Part shown: positions 52,999 to 62,194 of the stretch, piece after piece
How the letters are laid out: every line of letters starts with the position of its first letter
Position numbering within the stretch: position 1 is the stretch's first letter
Assembly: GCA_944393175.1 (NCBI GenBank)
Contig: CALXZH010000034.1
Span: 35,832 to 99,831, forward strand
Length of the DNA: 64,000 nucleotides
Direction of reading: 5' to 3'
From: an uncultured Alphaproteobacteria bacterium
GTDB lineage: Bacteria > Pseudomonadota > Alphaproteobacteria > RF32 > CAG-239
Translations under genes and position numbers: made by a program
The notes under the pieces: model-generated
What the model was told of the DNA's origin: nothing
What the model saw: only the letters and a program-made list of their open reading frames with translations
Database searches by the model: none

Positions 52999-53256
52999 TT
53001 AAATTAATTCCTTATTGTCCGGAATTAATTCAATTTTAATTTTACAATTATATAGTCCCGCAAGATAATTTATCATTCCCCAGCTTACATAGGCCTTTCC
53101 ACTTTCTACATTATCAAAATAGTGTGGCGGTGTTTTGGTTTTAATGGCTAATTGTTCTAGCGTAATACCTTTATTTAGACGCTGCTCATAAAATTGCCGC
53201 CCTAAATATTTAAAAGTTTCCGCATTATTCTTTTTAATTTGCTTTCTGGTTAACAT
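52999..53256 (-). CDS. XRE-family helix-turn-helix protein
   Basis: 85 residues. LNKGITLEQLAIKTKTPPHYFDNVESGKA is a cro/C1-type HTH at about 28-56 (given here only by its ends LNKG and SGKA). No partner gene beside it; the next feature is the hairpin-rich gap. Target unknown. Confidence 0.75.
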   Translation of the reverse strand: MLTRKQIKKNNAETFKYLGRQFYEQRLNKGITLEQLAIKTKTPPHYFDNVESGKAYVSWGMINYLAGLYNCKIKIELIPDNKELI

Positions 53257-53282
53257 ATTCCAACTCCTTATTTTGTTTAATT

Positions 53283-53445
53283 AAAACAAAACCCACCTTT
53301 ATTTAAAGGTGGGGGAGTTGACAACTGTAGCAGAACAGTCCAAGTTATTCGACAACGCTTATATCCTCGGCTCCCCCTTTAGAGGAGTTGCTTTTCCGCT
53401 CGGAGTTGTCACACTCCGCAATTCATCTCTGAATTGCGTTGATAA
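53283..53445. other. Hairpin-dense intergenic segment (candidate structured RNA)
   Basis: The 391-bp gap 53257-53647 has no gene. Within it four local hairpins are seen: 53292-53313 (CCCACCTTT/AAAGGTGGG), 53324-53339 (ACTGT/ACAGT), 53401-53418 (CGGAGT/ACTCCG), and 53418-53437 (GCAATTCA/TGAATTGC). GGGGGAG at 53311-53317 can also pair with CTCCCCC at 53371-53377, competing with the first. A further hairpin, AGCTCC-TTTA-GGGGGCT, is at 53573-53590. Strand of any transcript is unknown. Confidence 0.5.
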
Positions 53446-53647
53446 TTTTAGGGTAAAAAGGTTAATATGCCCTTAATTTGTGACATTAGAGACAAACGGT
53501 ATAGTTTGGAGCATTAATTCCTTATTAACCAATTTATGCCATTCTATGAGTGAAATACTTTTTTAGTTTATAGCTCCTTTAGGGGGCTTGCAAATTAAAA
53601 AAACTTATGCTACATAAACGTTACGGAATAAAAATGGATGTTATGTC

Positions 53648-54007
53648 ATGATTATTGATGGTAACAATAAAAAGCAAAGAAGTATTTTAACAAATAAATG
53701 CTTCTATCAAACGACCGCACGTATCATGCGCGACTTTGAAGAGAAAGGCTATGCCAATTCCGCCGATGAAACCGCAAAGGTCATTTCGGCCTATCACGAT
53801 GTGGTAAAAAAACGTACAAAAAATAATTTCAATCCAGATTACAACGCCGCTTTCCAAAGAATTGACAATGCTATTGCCATGCTTGCCAATAAGGTCTTCT
53901 ACGACTATGATAAAAAAAGCTATGATTATGCTTATAAGTCATTTGAAGAATTTGACCATATTAATGCCATTGTCGGGCGGCAACATATGAAAAAAAATTC
54001 CGCTTAA
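53648..54007 (+). CDS. Protein of unknown function
   Basis: 119 residues, helical and charged, no signal peptide. Tyr-rich C-terminal third (YDYDKKSYDYAYKSFEEF). No recognisable family. Lies between the hairpin-rich gap and gpsA, with its own start but no good ribosome binding site visible. Confidence 0.55.
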   Translation: MIIDGNNKKQRSILTNKCFYQTTARIMRDFEEKGYANSADETAKVISAYHDVVKKRTKNNFNPDYNAAFQRIDNAIAMLANKVFYDYDKKSYDYAYKSFEEFDHINAIVGRQHMKKNSA

Positions 54008-54104
54008 ATCTTAGGCTGTGGGCAGATTGCGCTCACTCTTGCAAACTTGAAAAAGTTGCGCTAAACCTTGTTTATTGTTTATGTAACTATGCAAGGGTTT
54101 TGTT

Positions 54105-55079
54105 ATGCAAAAAATTTCATTAATCGGATGTGGTCGTTGGGGTACTTTTTTGGGCTGGTATGCCGGTAATTATTGCGGTTTTTCGCAAGTTGATATGTAT
54201 GATATTCCGACATCGCCAAACTTTATTGAACTCCTTAATACCAGAAAAAATCCTTATCTGACTTTATCTGACAATATGGTGTTGCATGACAAAATCGATG
54301 ATGTTTTGCAAAACGATTTAATCATTATCTCGGTTGGGTGCCAACATTTCAGAGAACTGTGTAAACAACTCAATACTTTTAACCTCAAGGGAAAAACTTT
54401 CCTCTTAGCGATGAAAGGGTTGGAAACTCCAAGTGCGGCAACCATGTTTGACATTATGCGCGAAGAGGTTAAGCAAGATATTCATATTGCTATTTTGGCC
54501 GGTCCGGGACATGTACAAGACTATATGAAGGGTGTGCCGTCTTGCGCCGTGATTGACTCCGATGAAGAAGAGACTAAAGATAAATTAATTAAGGCTTTGC
54601 AAAGCGACTTAATTCGCTTTTACTATGGTTCGGACCTTATCGGTAACCAAGTCGGCGCCGCGCTCAAAAATGTTATCGGTTTGGCGGCCGGAATTTTGGA
54701 TGGTTTGGAGTGGTACGGCCTTAAAGGCGCTTTAATGGCCAGAGCTCCGATTGAGGTTGGACGCTTAATCGCTCATTTTGGCGGTAATCCGCGTACAGCA
54801 TACGGATTGGCACATTTGGGAGACTATGAGGCTACTTTGTTTTCTAAACACAGTCACAACCGCATGTTTGGTGAAAAATTTGCTAGAGGTGAAGATTTCG
54901 GAAAATTAGCCGAAGGCGTGCCAACCTTGCAAGCCGTTAAACTTATTGCAGATAGAGAAAATATTGATATGCCGATTTGTCAGGCTCTTTATAAAGCAAT
55001 TTATGAAAAAGCCGACATTAAAGAAACAATCAAGGCAATGTTTGGGCGCGACCTTAAACAAGAATTTGAACCCTTTTAG
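54105..55079 (+). CDS. gpsA: Glycerol-3-phosphate dehydrogenase [NAD(P)+], divergent
   Basis: 324 residues. Makes sn-glycerol-3-phosphate for phospholipids. Rossmann motif GCGRWGTFLG (the family norm is GAGxWGTA), GAALKNVIGLAAGILDGL with the catalytic Lys, and GLAHLGDYEATLFSKHSHNRMFG match GpsA. LAGPGHVQD replaces the usual LSGPSFA. Function very likely retained. Confidence 0.85.
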   Translation: MQKISLIGCGRWGTFLGWYAGNYCGFSQVDMYDIPTSPNFIELLNTRKNPYLTLSDNMVLHDKIDDVLQNDLIIISVGCQHFRELCKQLNTFNLKGKTFLLAMKGLETPSAATMFDIMREEVKQDIHIAILAGPGHVQDYMKGVPSCAVIDSDEEETKDKLIKALQSDLIRFYYGSDLIGNQVGAALKNVIGLAAGILDGLEWYGLKGALMARAPIEVGRLIAHFGGNPRTAYGLAHLGDYEATLFSKHSHNRMFGEKFARGEDFGKLAEGVPTLQAVKLIADRENIDMPICQALYKAIYEKADIKETIKAMFGRDLKQEFEPF

Positions 55080-55084
55080 AGAAA

Positions 55085-55555
55085 ATGGCATTTGAGAAAG
55101 TAAAAGATTTTTTTGCCCAATATGGCAAGAAGGTTATAGTGTTAGAAGCATCTTCCGCAACCGTCGAGTTAGCAGCTTTGGCCTTGAATGTTGCGCCTGA
55201 CAGAATTGCTAAAACGCTTGCTTTTCAGCTCGATGATGGGGTCGTTTTAATTGTAACTTCCGGCGATATGAAAATTGATAACGCCAAATACAAACACTTT
55301 TTTCATTCTAAAGCAAAAATGCTTTCCGCGGACGAGATCTTTACTGCCACGGGACACAAAGTCGGCGGGGTTTGCCCGTTTGCTCTCCCTTTGCCCTGCC
55401 CAAAAGTTTATTTAGATATTTCGCTAAAAAGGTTTGAAAGTGTTTTTCCTGCTTGCGGAAGTTCAAATTCGGCAATAGAGCTCTCACCTACAGAACTTTT
55501 TACATTTGCTGAGGCAATTGATTGGGTTGATGTGTGTAAGCCTTTAGCCGAATAA
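55085..55555 (+). CDS. YbaK/EbsC-type aminoacyl-tRNA deacylase
   Basis: 156 residues. RIAKTLAFQL with the catalytic Lys, TSGDMKIDN, and HKVGGVCPFALP are the family signature of the INS-type trans-editing domain. Such proteins clear mischarged tRNA (often Cys-tRNA-Pro or Ala-tRNA-Pro). Follows gpsA by 5 bases. Confidence 0.88.
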   Translation: MAFEKVKDFFAQYGKKVIVLEASSATVELAALALNVAPDRIAKTLAFQLDDGVVLIVTSGDMKIDNAKYKHFFHSKAKMLSADEIFTATGHKVGGVCPFALPLPCPKVYLDISLKRFESVFPACGSSNSAIELSPTELFTFAEAIDWVDVCKPLAE

Positions 55556-55558
55556 GAA

Positions 55559-56140
55559 TTAATCCTTTATTTCTTCTTCAGACCAATGACCATCGTCGTA
55601 TGTTAGGCGGAGTAAGGCGCCGTTTTCAAGTCTGCCCATTTGTATGCCAAACTGCAGCATTAAACACCGGATTGCCGCACTATGTGAGGAAATACCGATT
55701 ATATCTTCTGAGGTATTTAACATTTCCGATACGGCTGTAAACATCCGTTGCATTATTTCATATTTGCTTTCGCCGCCTTCAAAACGAAAGTGGATATACT
55801 CAGAATCTAAATTGCGCCAATTTTTGTATTCTTCGGTTTGAATTATGTCTTTGTGGTATTGGCCCTCATTTACGCCAAAATTTCCTTCAATAAGCCTATT
55901 GTCTACCTCTACCGGAGCAGATAAAAGTTCTCCGATAATTTGTGCTGTTTGCAAGGCTCGGGTTAAAGGGCTGGAATAAATTTTTTGCAAGCCATAAGAG
56001 CTTAAAGTTTCTGCCAAAATATGCGCTTGTGCTATTCCGGCAAGGTTAAGTTCCGGATTATGTCCAGCTCCTTGCCAGCGGCCTTCTTTGTTAAAATCCG
56101 TTTCACCGTGGCGAAAAATATAAAATATCTTTTTGCTCAT
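55559..56140 (-). CDS. Histidine phosphatase (phosphoglycerate mutase-like)
   Basis: 193 residues. FRHGETDFNKEGRWQG at the N-terminus has the catalytic RHG; ISSHSAAIRCL near residue 152 has the second His. A branch-2-like broad-specificity phosphatase is likely rather than a glycolytic mutase. Single gene. Confidence 0.85.
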   Translation of the reverse strand: MSKKIFYIFRHGETDFNKEGRWQGAGHNPELNLAGIAQAHILAETLSSYGLQKIYSSPLTRALQTAQIIGELLSAPVEVDNRLIEGNFGVNEGQYHKDIIQTEEYKNWRNLDSEYIHFRFEGGESKYEIMQRMFTAVSEMLNTSEDIIGISSHSAAIRCLMLQFGIQMGRLENGALLRLTYDDGHWSEEEIKD

Positions 56141-56382
56141 GAGGCTTCCTTAAAAACTTTTGAACATTATTTCCTCATAGTCACTGTTTTTAGCTTACAA
56201 AATAATCCGTTAAAATCTGTTTAACCATCTATAGACAAAATGAAAACAATTTTTGTCATTTCCGAATTGACTTAAGCTGTAAAATTTGATATAAATGTTT
56301 TTAGAGATTTTATTATTTTAGTATTTCCCGTTCGCCTTAGGCAAGTGAACTTTATGGGAAAAATGCCTTAATTTTTATAGAA

Positions 56383-56793
56383 ATGGAAAGATATACTTTT
56401 GCCGGTTCTTTGTTTGTGCCGGTGGCTAATTTGGGAACTCAATTTTCTTTTGTATGGGGCGGTACTTTGACCTCTCCTGACAATAAAGTGGACGTCATTC
56501 TTTGTAAGACAGACACTAAAGAAAAAATAGTTCCTCTCCTGGAGGCTGATTTGGAAACACTCCAAAAGCTGGAGCAGACCGACAACATAAAGGCACAAAT
56601 TGCTTTTATTGAACAGTCGCTGGAACAACTGCCCGAGGGCTCGGTTTGGCGAAAAGAGCCTGATGCAGCCCTTTTGCAGGCCGCAAGTCAGCTTGTCTGC
56701 AACATTTTGTCCCAACAAGGCAAAAGCTTGCAGATGTCCTTCCCAAAGGACAACGTTTTATATACCTCAGGTGTTTCTGGCGTGTATAAATAG
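56383..56793 (+). CDS. Protein of unknown function
   Basis: 136 residues, no signal peptide; Glu/Leu-rich helical middle with DLETLQKLEQTD. Not recognised. The 242-base gap upstream shows no other gene. Ends at a strong terminator. Confidence 0.55.
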   Translation: MERYTFAGSLFVPVANLGTQFSFVWGGTLTSPDNKVDVILCKTDTKEKIVPLLEADLETLQKLEQTDNIKAQIAFIEQSLEQLPEGSVWRKEPDAALLQAASQLVCNILSQQGKSLQMSFPKDNVLYTSGVSGVYK

Positions 56794-56803
56794 TCCTAAA
56801 AAA

Positions 56804-56845
56804 ATTATCCCCTTGTTCCAAAATTTGGACAAGGGGATTTGTTTT
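56804..56845. terminator. Terminator between convergent genes
   Basis: ATCCCCTTGTTCC-loop-GGACAAGGGGAT with one mismatch, AT-rich on both sides; serves the plus-strand gene and possibly the minus-strand membrane protein. Confidence 0.8.
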
Positions 56846-56846
56846 G

Positions 56847-57167
56847 TTACTTTTGGCGCAAGCTCCCCACGAAAAAGGAAATTGCCGCCACTGCAAATAA
56901 CGCGCATACACCATAAATGACCCAAGGGGTAAAATCATAACTCATTGTTGCAACAATGACCATCAGCAAAACCGCATAGAGCAAAACTCCGCACAAAACG
57001 CCCATTGCAAAAGTTTTGGCTTTGCGTTGTTCTTTCGGCGTGGCTTTAAGCGTTGCAAAATTTGGATTTTTCTTTTTCATCCTGTTCCATGCAATCAATG
57101 CAAGACTCAAAATAATAATCCCGATAGCACCCCAAGAGATAAGTACTAATTTTAACTGTTCATCCAT
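56847..57167 (-). CDS. Small three-helix membrane protein
   Basis: 106 residues. Helices at about 7-26, 55-75 and 82-101 and a basic cytoplasmic loop (MKKKNPN). Unknown family; no partner. Confidence 0.65.
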   Translation of the reverse strand: MDEQLKLVLISWGAIGIIILSLALIAWNRMKKKNPNFATLKATPKEQRKAKTFAMGVLCGVLLYAVLLMVIVATMSYDFTPWVIYGVCALFAVAAISFFVGSLRQK

Positions 57168-57268
57168 AAGAATATTGTTTTTAGGTTATAAAATAATAAA
57201 AATTTATGTGATGACTATAAAATAAAAGCGGACAATGTCAACTTAAAAAATTATATTGCGGGAAGATA

Positions 57269-57284
57269 AGAGGTCACAAGTTCG
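57269..57284. repeat. Inverted copy of tRNA-Val T-arm
   Basis: AGAGGTCACAAGTTCG on the plus strand, 16 bases, is the exact reverse complement of 57338-57353 inside the minus-strand tRNA-Val gene. It lies just beyond the tRNA terminator. Confidence 0.7.
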
Positions 57285-57286
57285 TA

Positions 57287-57316
57287 TAAAAAAAGCGCCC
57301 ATAAAGGACGCTTGGA
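57287..57316 (-). terminator. Intrinsic terminator after tRNA-Val
   Basis: Minus strand AAGCGTCC-TTTA-TGGGCGCTTTTTTT, stem with one G-T and one mismatch and a seven-T tail. Confidence 0.8.
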
Positions 57317-57318
57317 AT

Positions 57319-57395
<77 letters not shown>

Positions 57396-57566
57396 ATCGA
57401 ACTCTTGTTTGATACAATAATTGTTTTTACAAATCAAGCAAAATTTTAGTTTTCTTGCACTTTTTTATTTTTTCTATTGGTCAAATTATGAAAAAGTTAA
57501 TCTTTTATCGGTATACTTTTATATGCAATGTTCACTTGTAGCTTTTGCAAAGAGAAAGGAAATATC

Positions 57567-58454
57567 TTGTCGGATAAAATTATTGATTTTAGCGTCGATT
57601 ATTCAAAACTCAAAATCTTTGATGAGTTTAATGTCAAAGATATTAAGTTTCCTATGGTTTTATCCGTTCCTCACAAAGGAAGTGTATTTCCTGAGGAATT
57701 TTTGGCTCATACCAAATTTTCTCCAGAAGAACTGAGATGTAATGAAGACTCCTTTGTTGATGAGTTGGTGCTTCCCGCCTCTAATGCAGGAATCCCAATG
57801 GTGGCTATGAATATTTCCCGCGTGTTTGTTGACGTCAATCGAGATAAAATTGAACTCGACCCTACGATGTTTTATAATTATCCGCAAACTGATACAAATA
57901 CCGGCGGTCGGAGATGCCGCGTCGGGTTGGGCGTTATTCACCGAATCACCGCTAAAAACCACAATATTTATGATGGATTGCTTAACTATGATGAAGTGCA
58001 AGAGCGCTTTAAGAACGTTTATGACGCCTATCACAAAAAGCTCCAGCAACTTATTGATAAAGTTATAAAAAAATTTGGTTTTTGCCTTGTGCTCGACTGC
58101 CACTCAATGCCCTCTGAAATTTGCTCGTTGATGCAAGATACCAATAAAATTGATTTTTGCTTAGGAACTTTGTTTGAGCAAAGCTGTCCGCCGGATATGC
58201 ACGCAATATTCAAGGATTCCCTTACACAAAGCGGCTATAACGTGGCTGACAACTGCCCGTATTCCGGTGCTTTTATCACGTTTAACTACTGCCAACCCAG
58301 AAAGGGAATCTATACCATGCAGATGGAAGTTAATCGCGGGCTTTATATGAATGAACGTGTGTATAAAAAAAATGACGCATTTTCAAAGCTTAGTGATGAT
58401 ATTTCGCAAGCGATTCTGCGCTTAGGCAACTTTTTGCTGGATTTAAAAAAATAA
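57567..58454 (+). CDS. N-formylglutamate amidohydrolase family protein
   Basis: About 295 residues. FPMVLSVPHKGSVFPEEFL, MNISRVFVDVNRDK, GGRRCRVGLGVI and VLDCHSMP are landmarks of the family (histidine degradation or formyl-amino-acid hydrolysis). I favour the TTG at 57567 with AAGGA 7 bases upstream; an ATG at 57528 has no ribosome binding site and adds a Cys-rich leader. No other hut genes nearby. Confidence 0.83.
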   Translation: MSDKIIDFSVDYSKLKIFDEFNVKDIKFPMVLSVPHKGSVFPEEFLAHTKFSPEELRCNEDSFVDELVLPASNAGIPMVAMNISRVFVDVNRDKIELDPTMFYNYPQTDTNTGGRRCRVGLGVIHRITAKNHNIYDGLLNYDEVQERFKNVYDAYHKKLQQLIDKVIKKFGFCLVLDCHSMPSEICSLMQDTNKIDFCLGTLFEQSCPPDMHAIFKDSLTQSGYNVADNCPYSGAFITFNYCQPRKGIYTMQMEVNRGLYMNERVYKKNDAFSKLSDDISQAILRLGNFLLDLKK

Positions 58455-58634
58455 TTGTGTTATAACCCCTCTTGATTTCAGCGAAGGAAAGTTTTGCTTT
58501 TCTTGTTTGGGACGCTGTTTTGAGTTATAAGCTGATGATTATACTTAAGTTTTTCTGAGTGTATATCAAGAGTTTGTATTTTGAACAACCAACCTCAAAA
58601 CTTTTTATTTTATCAGGCTTAACACAAACTGAAA

Positions 58635-58652
58635 TTGGCATATTTGTTGCAT
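58635..58652 (+). promoter_or_regulatory. Sigma-54-type promoter upstream of lytic transglycosylase
   Basis: TTGGCATATTTGTTGCAT: the GG of the -24 element (58637-58638) and the GC of the -12 element (58649-58650) are separated by exactly 10 bases, and TGGCA and TTGCA match the consensus. The ATG is 37 bases past the -12 element. Confidence 0.6.
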
Positions 58653-58688
58653 AAGGGATGTTTGTGGCCGTTTTGAGGGAACAGAGGG

Positions 58689-59465
58689 ATGCGAAATTTC
58701 GTGTCAAAAATTTTAATGTTTTTTGTTATCTTGCTGATGTTGCTTCAGCCGGTACAGGTGAAAGCGGCTCAACGTTTTGTTGACGATACTTATGTTTGTA
58801 TGCAAGCCACGCAAAAATTTGAAAAACAATATAATATCAAAAAACACCTTCTTACCACTATTTCCAGCGTCGAAACCGGTCGTTGGAACGAAGAAGCTCA
58901 GCAATCTCTTGCTTGGCCTTGGACTATTAATGCTCAAGGTAAAGGACAATTTTTTAAGACAAAAGCAGAAGCCGTTCGCGCTATTAAACAACTCCAAGCT
59001 CAAGGCGTAAAAAGTATTGATGTCGGATGTATGCAAATTAATTTGTCTTACCACGGAAAGGCGTTTGACAGTATTGAAGATGCTCTTGATCCGCAAAAAA
59101 ATGTTGAGTATGCCGCACAATATTTAACCAAACTCTATAATAATAATGACAAAGATTGGTTAAAAGCCGCTATGGCTTATCACTCAACTACACCTCGCAA
59201 GGCCCTGCGCTACAAAAAGAAAATCGTTTCCGCATACGAAATGGTTAAAATGGCTCACCAAGAGCGTGAAGATCGCTTGTTTGGCGAACGTGTTGAAGCG
59301 CAAAAAACCGCTTTGAACGAATCTCGTAAAAATACTAAGGCTGTCAGAACGGCTGCCGCTGAGGCTCGTAAAGACAGGAGAGAAATGGCACGCATTGATG
59401 CTAATGCTTGGAGAGAAGCTAAATTAGCTGAGTATAGACGCAATAAAGTCATTGCAAGCAACTAA
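58689..59465 (+). CDS. Lytic transglycosylase (SLT domain), secreted
   Basis: 258 residues: signal peptide (about 1-26, VKA|AQR), SLT domain (about 40-185) with the catalytic Glu in SSVETGRW and VGCMQINLSYHG, then a basic coiled-coil tail (about 195-258). Cuts peptidoglycan locally, often to let pili, flagella or secretion machines through the wall. The sigma-54 promoter supports that kind of regulated role; the linkage to a machine is inference. Confidence 0.88.
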   Translation: MRNFVSKILMFFVILLMLLQPVQVKAAQRFVDDTYVCMQATQKFEKQYNIKKHLLTTISSVETGRWNEEAQQSLAWPWTINAQGKGQFFKTKAEAVRAIKQLQAQGVKSIDVGCMQINLSYHGKAFDSIEDALDPQKNVEYAAQYLTKLYNNNDKDWLKAAMAYHSTTPRKALRYKKKIVSAYEMVKMAHQEREDRLFGERVEAQKTALNESRKNTKAVRTAAAEARKDRREMARIDANAWREAKLAEYRRNKVIASN

Positions 59466-59501
59466 TCACCCTGATAACTTGGCTGTGAAAGAGCCAATGT
59501 A

Positions 59502-61013
59502 ATGTCAGATTTTTTTAATAAGGTCGGATTATACTGGCAACCGCTCGGAGGTAATAACATTGACCAAATCAGCGGACACTGCTATCGGTATACCGACCTT
59601 TGTCAACTTAAGAATAATAAACTTGCGCCTACAACAATTATTGTGGATTTAGGCAAGTTTGATAATTATCCTGCTTTTAATATTAAAAACTCCGTGGCGG
59701 CCGTTCCGGATATTAGACATCTGTTAGGAAAAGCGCCAGACTGCGCCAAGGCTATTTTTCTCACTCATTCACACCCAGACCATTTGAACGGAATTATTCA
59801 CTATATTAAAGCGGGGTACAATCTTCCAAACCTTTATGCCGGCAAATATACTTTTATGATTTTGGAAGATTTATACAAGCTGTTTCAAATTCCCAAGACA
59901 CGCCGACCTGCTCAAATTGAAATCAGGCCCGGCGATAAAGTCAAAATCGGCTCAATGGAGATAGAAGTTATCAGCTCCAGCCATACTTGCTTTGACAGCT
60001 TCGGTTTTATCATAAAATCTAAAAGCGCTACAATCTATCATACGGGCGATATAAAAATCGACCAATCTACCTACTTTCGAAAACCTACCGATTTGAAAAG
60101 AATTAAAGAATTAGCCGGAGAAATTAATTATATTGTTGCCGACTTTTACGGTATTTATGATGACGGATTTGCCGTTAAAGAAGTGACGACTTATAAAAAG
60201 CTCGTACAAATTTTGAAAAAGCACAACAAGCCAAAAATCTTTTTGCCGGTGTATCCGACGCATACAGAAATGTATATTATTGCATTTTTGGCGGCGCTTA
60301 AGCTCAAAAAAAATGTCGTTTTTTTTGGGAATCCGGATTTTTATGGCTATCTGAAACTTATTCAAAAATACGGTATTGATTTTAATAAAATGGCAAAGAA
60401 TCGCATTAAGGTTATTTATTCGCATGATAAAGATGAAATTGCCACTTTAGATAACAATTATGTGGTGATTGGGACGTATAATCACGTTTCTAATGCCTTT
60501 GAGGCAACCAAAGACAACTGTTTTGGTATCATTACTGCCAAAACATTTTTTAACCCCCTCAAAGGGCAATTAAATGCCCATAACATTAAATTTGTAAGTG
60601 TTGACGACTTTCCTGAGCTCCAAGGGTTTGGACACGGGTTTTGGGGTGATATGGAATATTTGCACTTGTTGGCTCCTTGGGCAAAATTTATTCCGACACA
60701 TACCCCGCAATTTGTTATTAATAATGTTCGAGAATTGGCCGCCTTCAGCCACATGGATATTATTGCTCCGACCCCGCAAAATAATCAAATTTGGCGATTG
60801 CAAAAGAATTCTTGCGAATTGGTCAGCTCTATGCCGGCTAAATGGCTTATTGCCGTGGAAAATAGCGGAAATTATCATTTTACCGAAGTTTTTCAAAAAG
60901 CAACGTCCGGACTGGGATTTTTGAAACGCACAATCAGCAACAGAAGATGTTTGCGGCGTTTTAAGATGTATCTCCACTGGCGCAAGAATCCGCTCAAACC
61001 TAAATTGAAATAA
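59502..61013 (+). CDS. RNase J-like metallo-beta-lactamase-fold protein
   Basis: 503 residues. The MBL core is intact: HSHPDHLNG (about 88-96), SSSHTCFDSFG and YHTGDIKID. The beta-CASP half keeps the layout but has lost the usual RNase J motifs: PVYPTHTEMY where SxxxNxxR is expected, GTYNHVSNAF where GxxGEP is expected, and THTPQFV where HGE is expected. Likely a paralogue with a different nucleic-acid or small-molecule substrate. Ends at a terminator. Confidence 0.75.
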   Translation: MSDFFNKVGLYWQPLGGNNIDQISGHCYRYTDLCQLKNNKLAPTTIIVDLGKFDNYPAFNIKNSVAAVPDIRHLLGKAPDCAKAIFLTHSHPDHLNGIIHYIKAGYNLPNLYAGKYTFMILEDLYKLFQIPKTRRPAQIEIRPGDKVKIGSMEIEVISSSHTCFDSFGFIIKSKSATIYHTGDIKIDQSTYFRKPTDLKRIKELAGEINYIVADFYGIYDDGFAVKEVTTYKKLVQILKKHNKPKIFLPVYPTHTEMYIIAFLAALKLKKNVVFFGNPDFYGYLKLIQKYGIDFNKMAKNRIKVIYSHDKDEIATLDNNYVVIGTYNHVSNAFEATKDNCFGIITAKTFFNPLKGQLNAHNIKFVSVDDFPELQGFGHGFWGDMEYLHLLAPWAKFIPTHTPQFVINNVRELAAFSHMDIIAPTPQNNQIWRLQKNSCELVSSMPAKWLIAVENSGNYHFTEVFQKATSGLGFLKRTISNRRCLRRFKMYLHWRKNPLKPKLK

Positions 61014-61040
61014 TAAAGGAGCCTTTCGGCTCCTTTTAAC
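61014..61040 (+). terminator. Intrinsic terminator
   Basis: AAAGGAGCC-TTTC-GGCTCCTTTT one base after the stop of the RNase J-like gene. Confidence 0.88.
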
Positions 61041-61056
61041 AAGTATTGCGCAGACT

Positions 61057-61473
61057 TCAGTCTTTCCGATATTTTTGCGGAATGCGCTCGCGCACCAAAT
61101 CTCGGACTTGTTCATATTCTCGACGCATTTGATCTTGCAACTCTTCTTCACGCAAGCTCATCAGAAAATCACTGCCTTGTAGGTTATAAATTTCCCTATC
61201 AAGCCCATCATAAAGATAACAGAGTTTACGAATACTGTACCTATTCAACTCTCTTTCTACGAAGTTTAGTTTGGTAACATCTCCGACGTTGTCCAAAAAA
61301 TTCTTCAAGACCTTATCACTTTTGATTTTTGACTTTTTTCCCGGGTGGTCATAATACACCTCAATTCCCCATAAAATCAAAAAAATAACCGTCGGGATAA
61401 TAAATATCCACTCCAAAAGCGACAACAATAACAAAACAACAGTAAATGTCGCAGCTATAAAACTTGTTTTCAT
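61057..61473 (-). CDS. Membrane protein of unknown function
   Basis: 138 residues: two adjacent hydrophobic segments (about 4-20 and 22-38) and a charged helical cytoplasmic tail. Not recognised. Convergent with the RNase J-like gene. Confidence 0.6.
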   Translation of the reverse strand: MKTSFIAATFTVVLLLLSLLEWIFIIPTVIFLILWGIEVYYDHPGKKSKIKSDKVLKNFLDNVGDVTKLNFVERELNRYSIRKLCYLYDGLDREIYNLQGSDFLMSLREEELQDQMRREYEQVRDLVRERIPQKYRKD

Positions 61474-61559
61474 CTCAAAAAGTTTAAGTTTAACAATAAA
61501 ATATAATAATTACTCTTTGTGGGGTATCATAATCCAAAAATATTTTTTGTCTAGTATTT

Positions 61560-62129
61560 TTATGCCGACAAATGCTCATATAAAACCTTGCACCCCAAAG
61601 CTATCAAAATAACGCCGGCAACAAACTCCATATATTTGGTGGAGAGATTTTTGAAAATTCTACATAAGGCATAACCGATAAACGCACAGCAAAAAGTGGT
61701 GATGCCAATTATTACGGAAGAAAACAGTATCGGTGTTTTCATAAAAAATATGGTGGCTCCCGTCACAAGAGCATCAATGCTGGTGGCGATACCTATCATC
61801 AGCAATACCTTGAAGGAGAGCTTGTTTTCGAGTTTTTGCGGCTTATCATTTTGACCTTTCTCAAGAGCCGAAGACAGAACATTAATCCCTAATGCCAAAA
61901 ACACAAAAAAAGCAATCCAATGGTCTAAAAACTCAATATATTGATTTACACTTTTAGCAGCAACCCAGCCAATCAGCGGCATGGCAAACTGGAAGAAACC
62001 TGTTGATGCTCCTAATTTCAGCCCGTTTTCCAATTTGTGCGGGTGTAACACCAATCCATAAGAAAATGAGAGGATAAACGCATCTAAGGACAAGGCCAAG
62101 GCTAAGAGAAATATGTCAAACAGGTTCAT
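61560..62129 (-). CDS. mntP: Manganese efflux pump MntP
   Basis: 189 residues, six helices, two homologous halves: ALSLDAFILSFSYG (about 12-25) and IGIATSIDALVTG (about 113-125), each with the conserved Asp that handles Mn2+. No yybP-ykoY riboswitch is apparent upstream; instead a tandem repeat lies there. Confidence 0.93.
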   Translation of the reverse strand: MNLFDIFLLALALSLDAFILSFSYGLVLHPHKLENGLKLGASTGFFQFAMPLIGWVAAKSVNQYIEFLDHWIAFFVFLALGINVLSSALEKGQNDKPQKLENKLSFKVLLMIGIATSIDALVTGATIFFMKTPILFSSVIIGITTFCCAFIGYALCRIFKNLSTKYMEFVAGVILIALGCKVLYEHLSA

Positions 62130-62194
62130 TGTTTACTCCTTATATTTTGTCTTTCCCTTGATATACGAATATTATTAAAATATCAAGACCAAAC

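Noticed and set aside
60570..61151. 193-residue minus-strand open frame
   Set aside because: Mostly antisense to the RNase J-like gene and runs through its terminator; no ribosome binding site or family motif.
62130..62194. yybP-ykoY manganese riboswitch before mntP
   Set aside because: Expected upstream of mntP, but neither the conserved loops nor the stem order could be found by eye.
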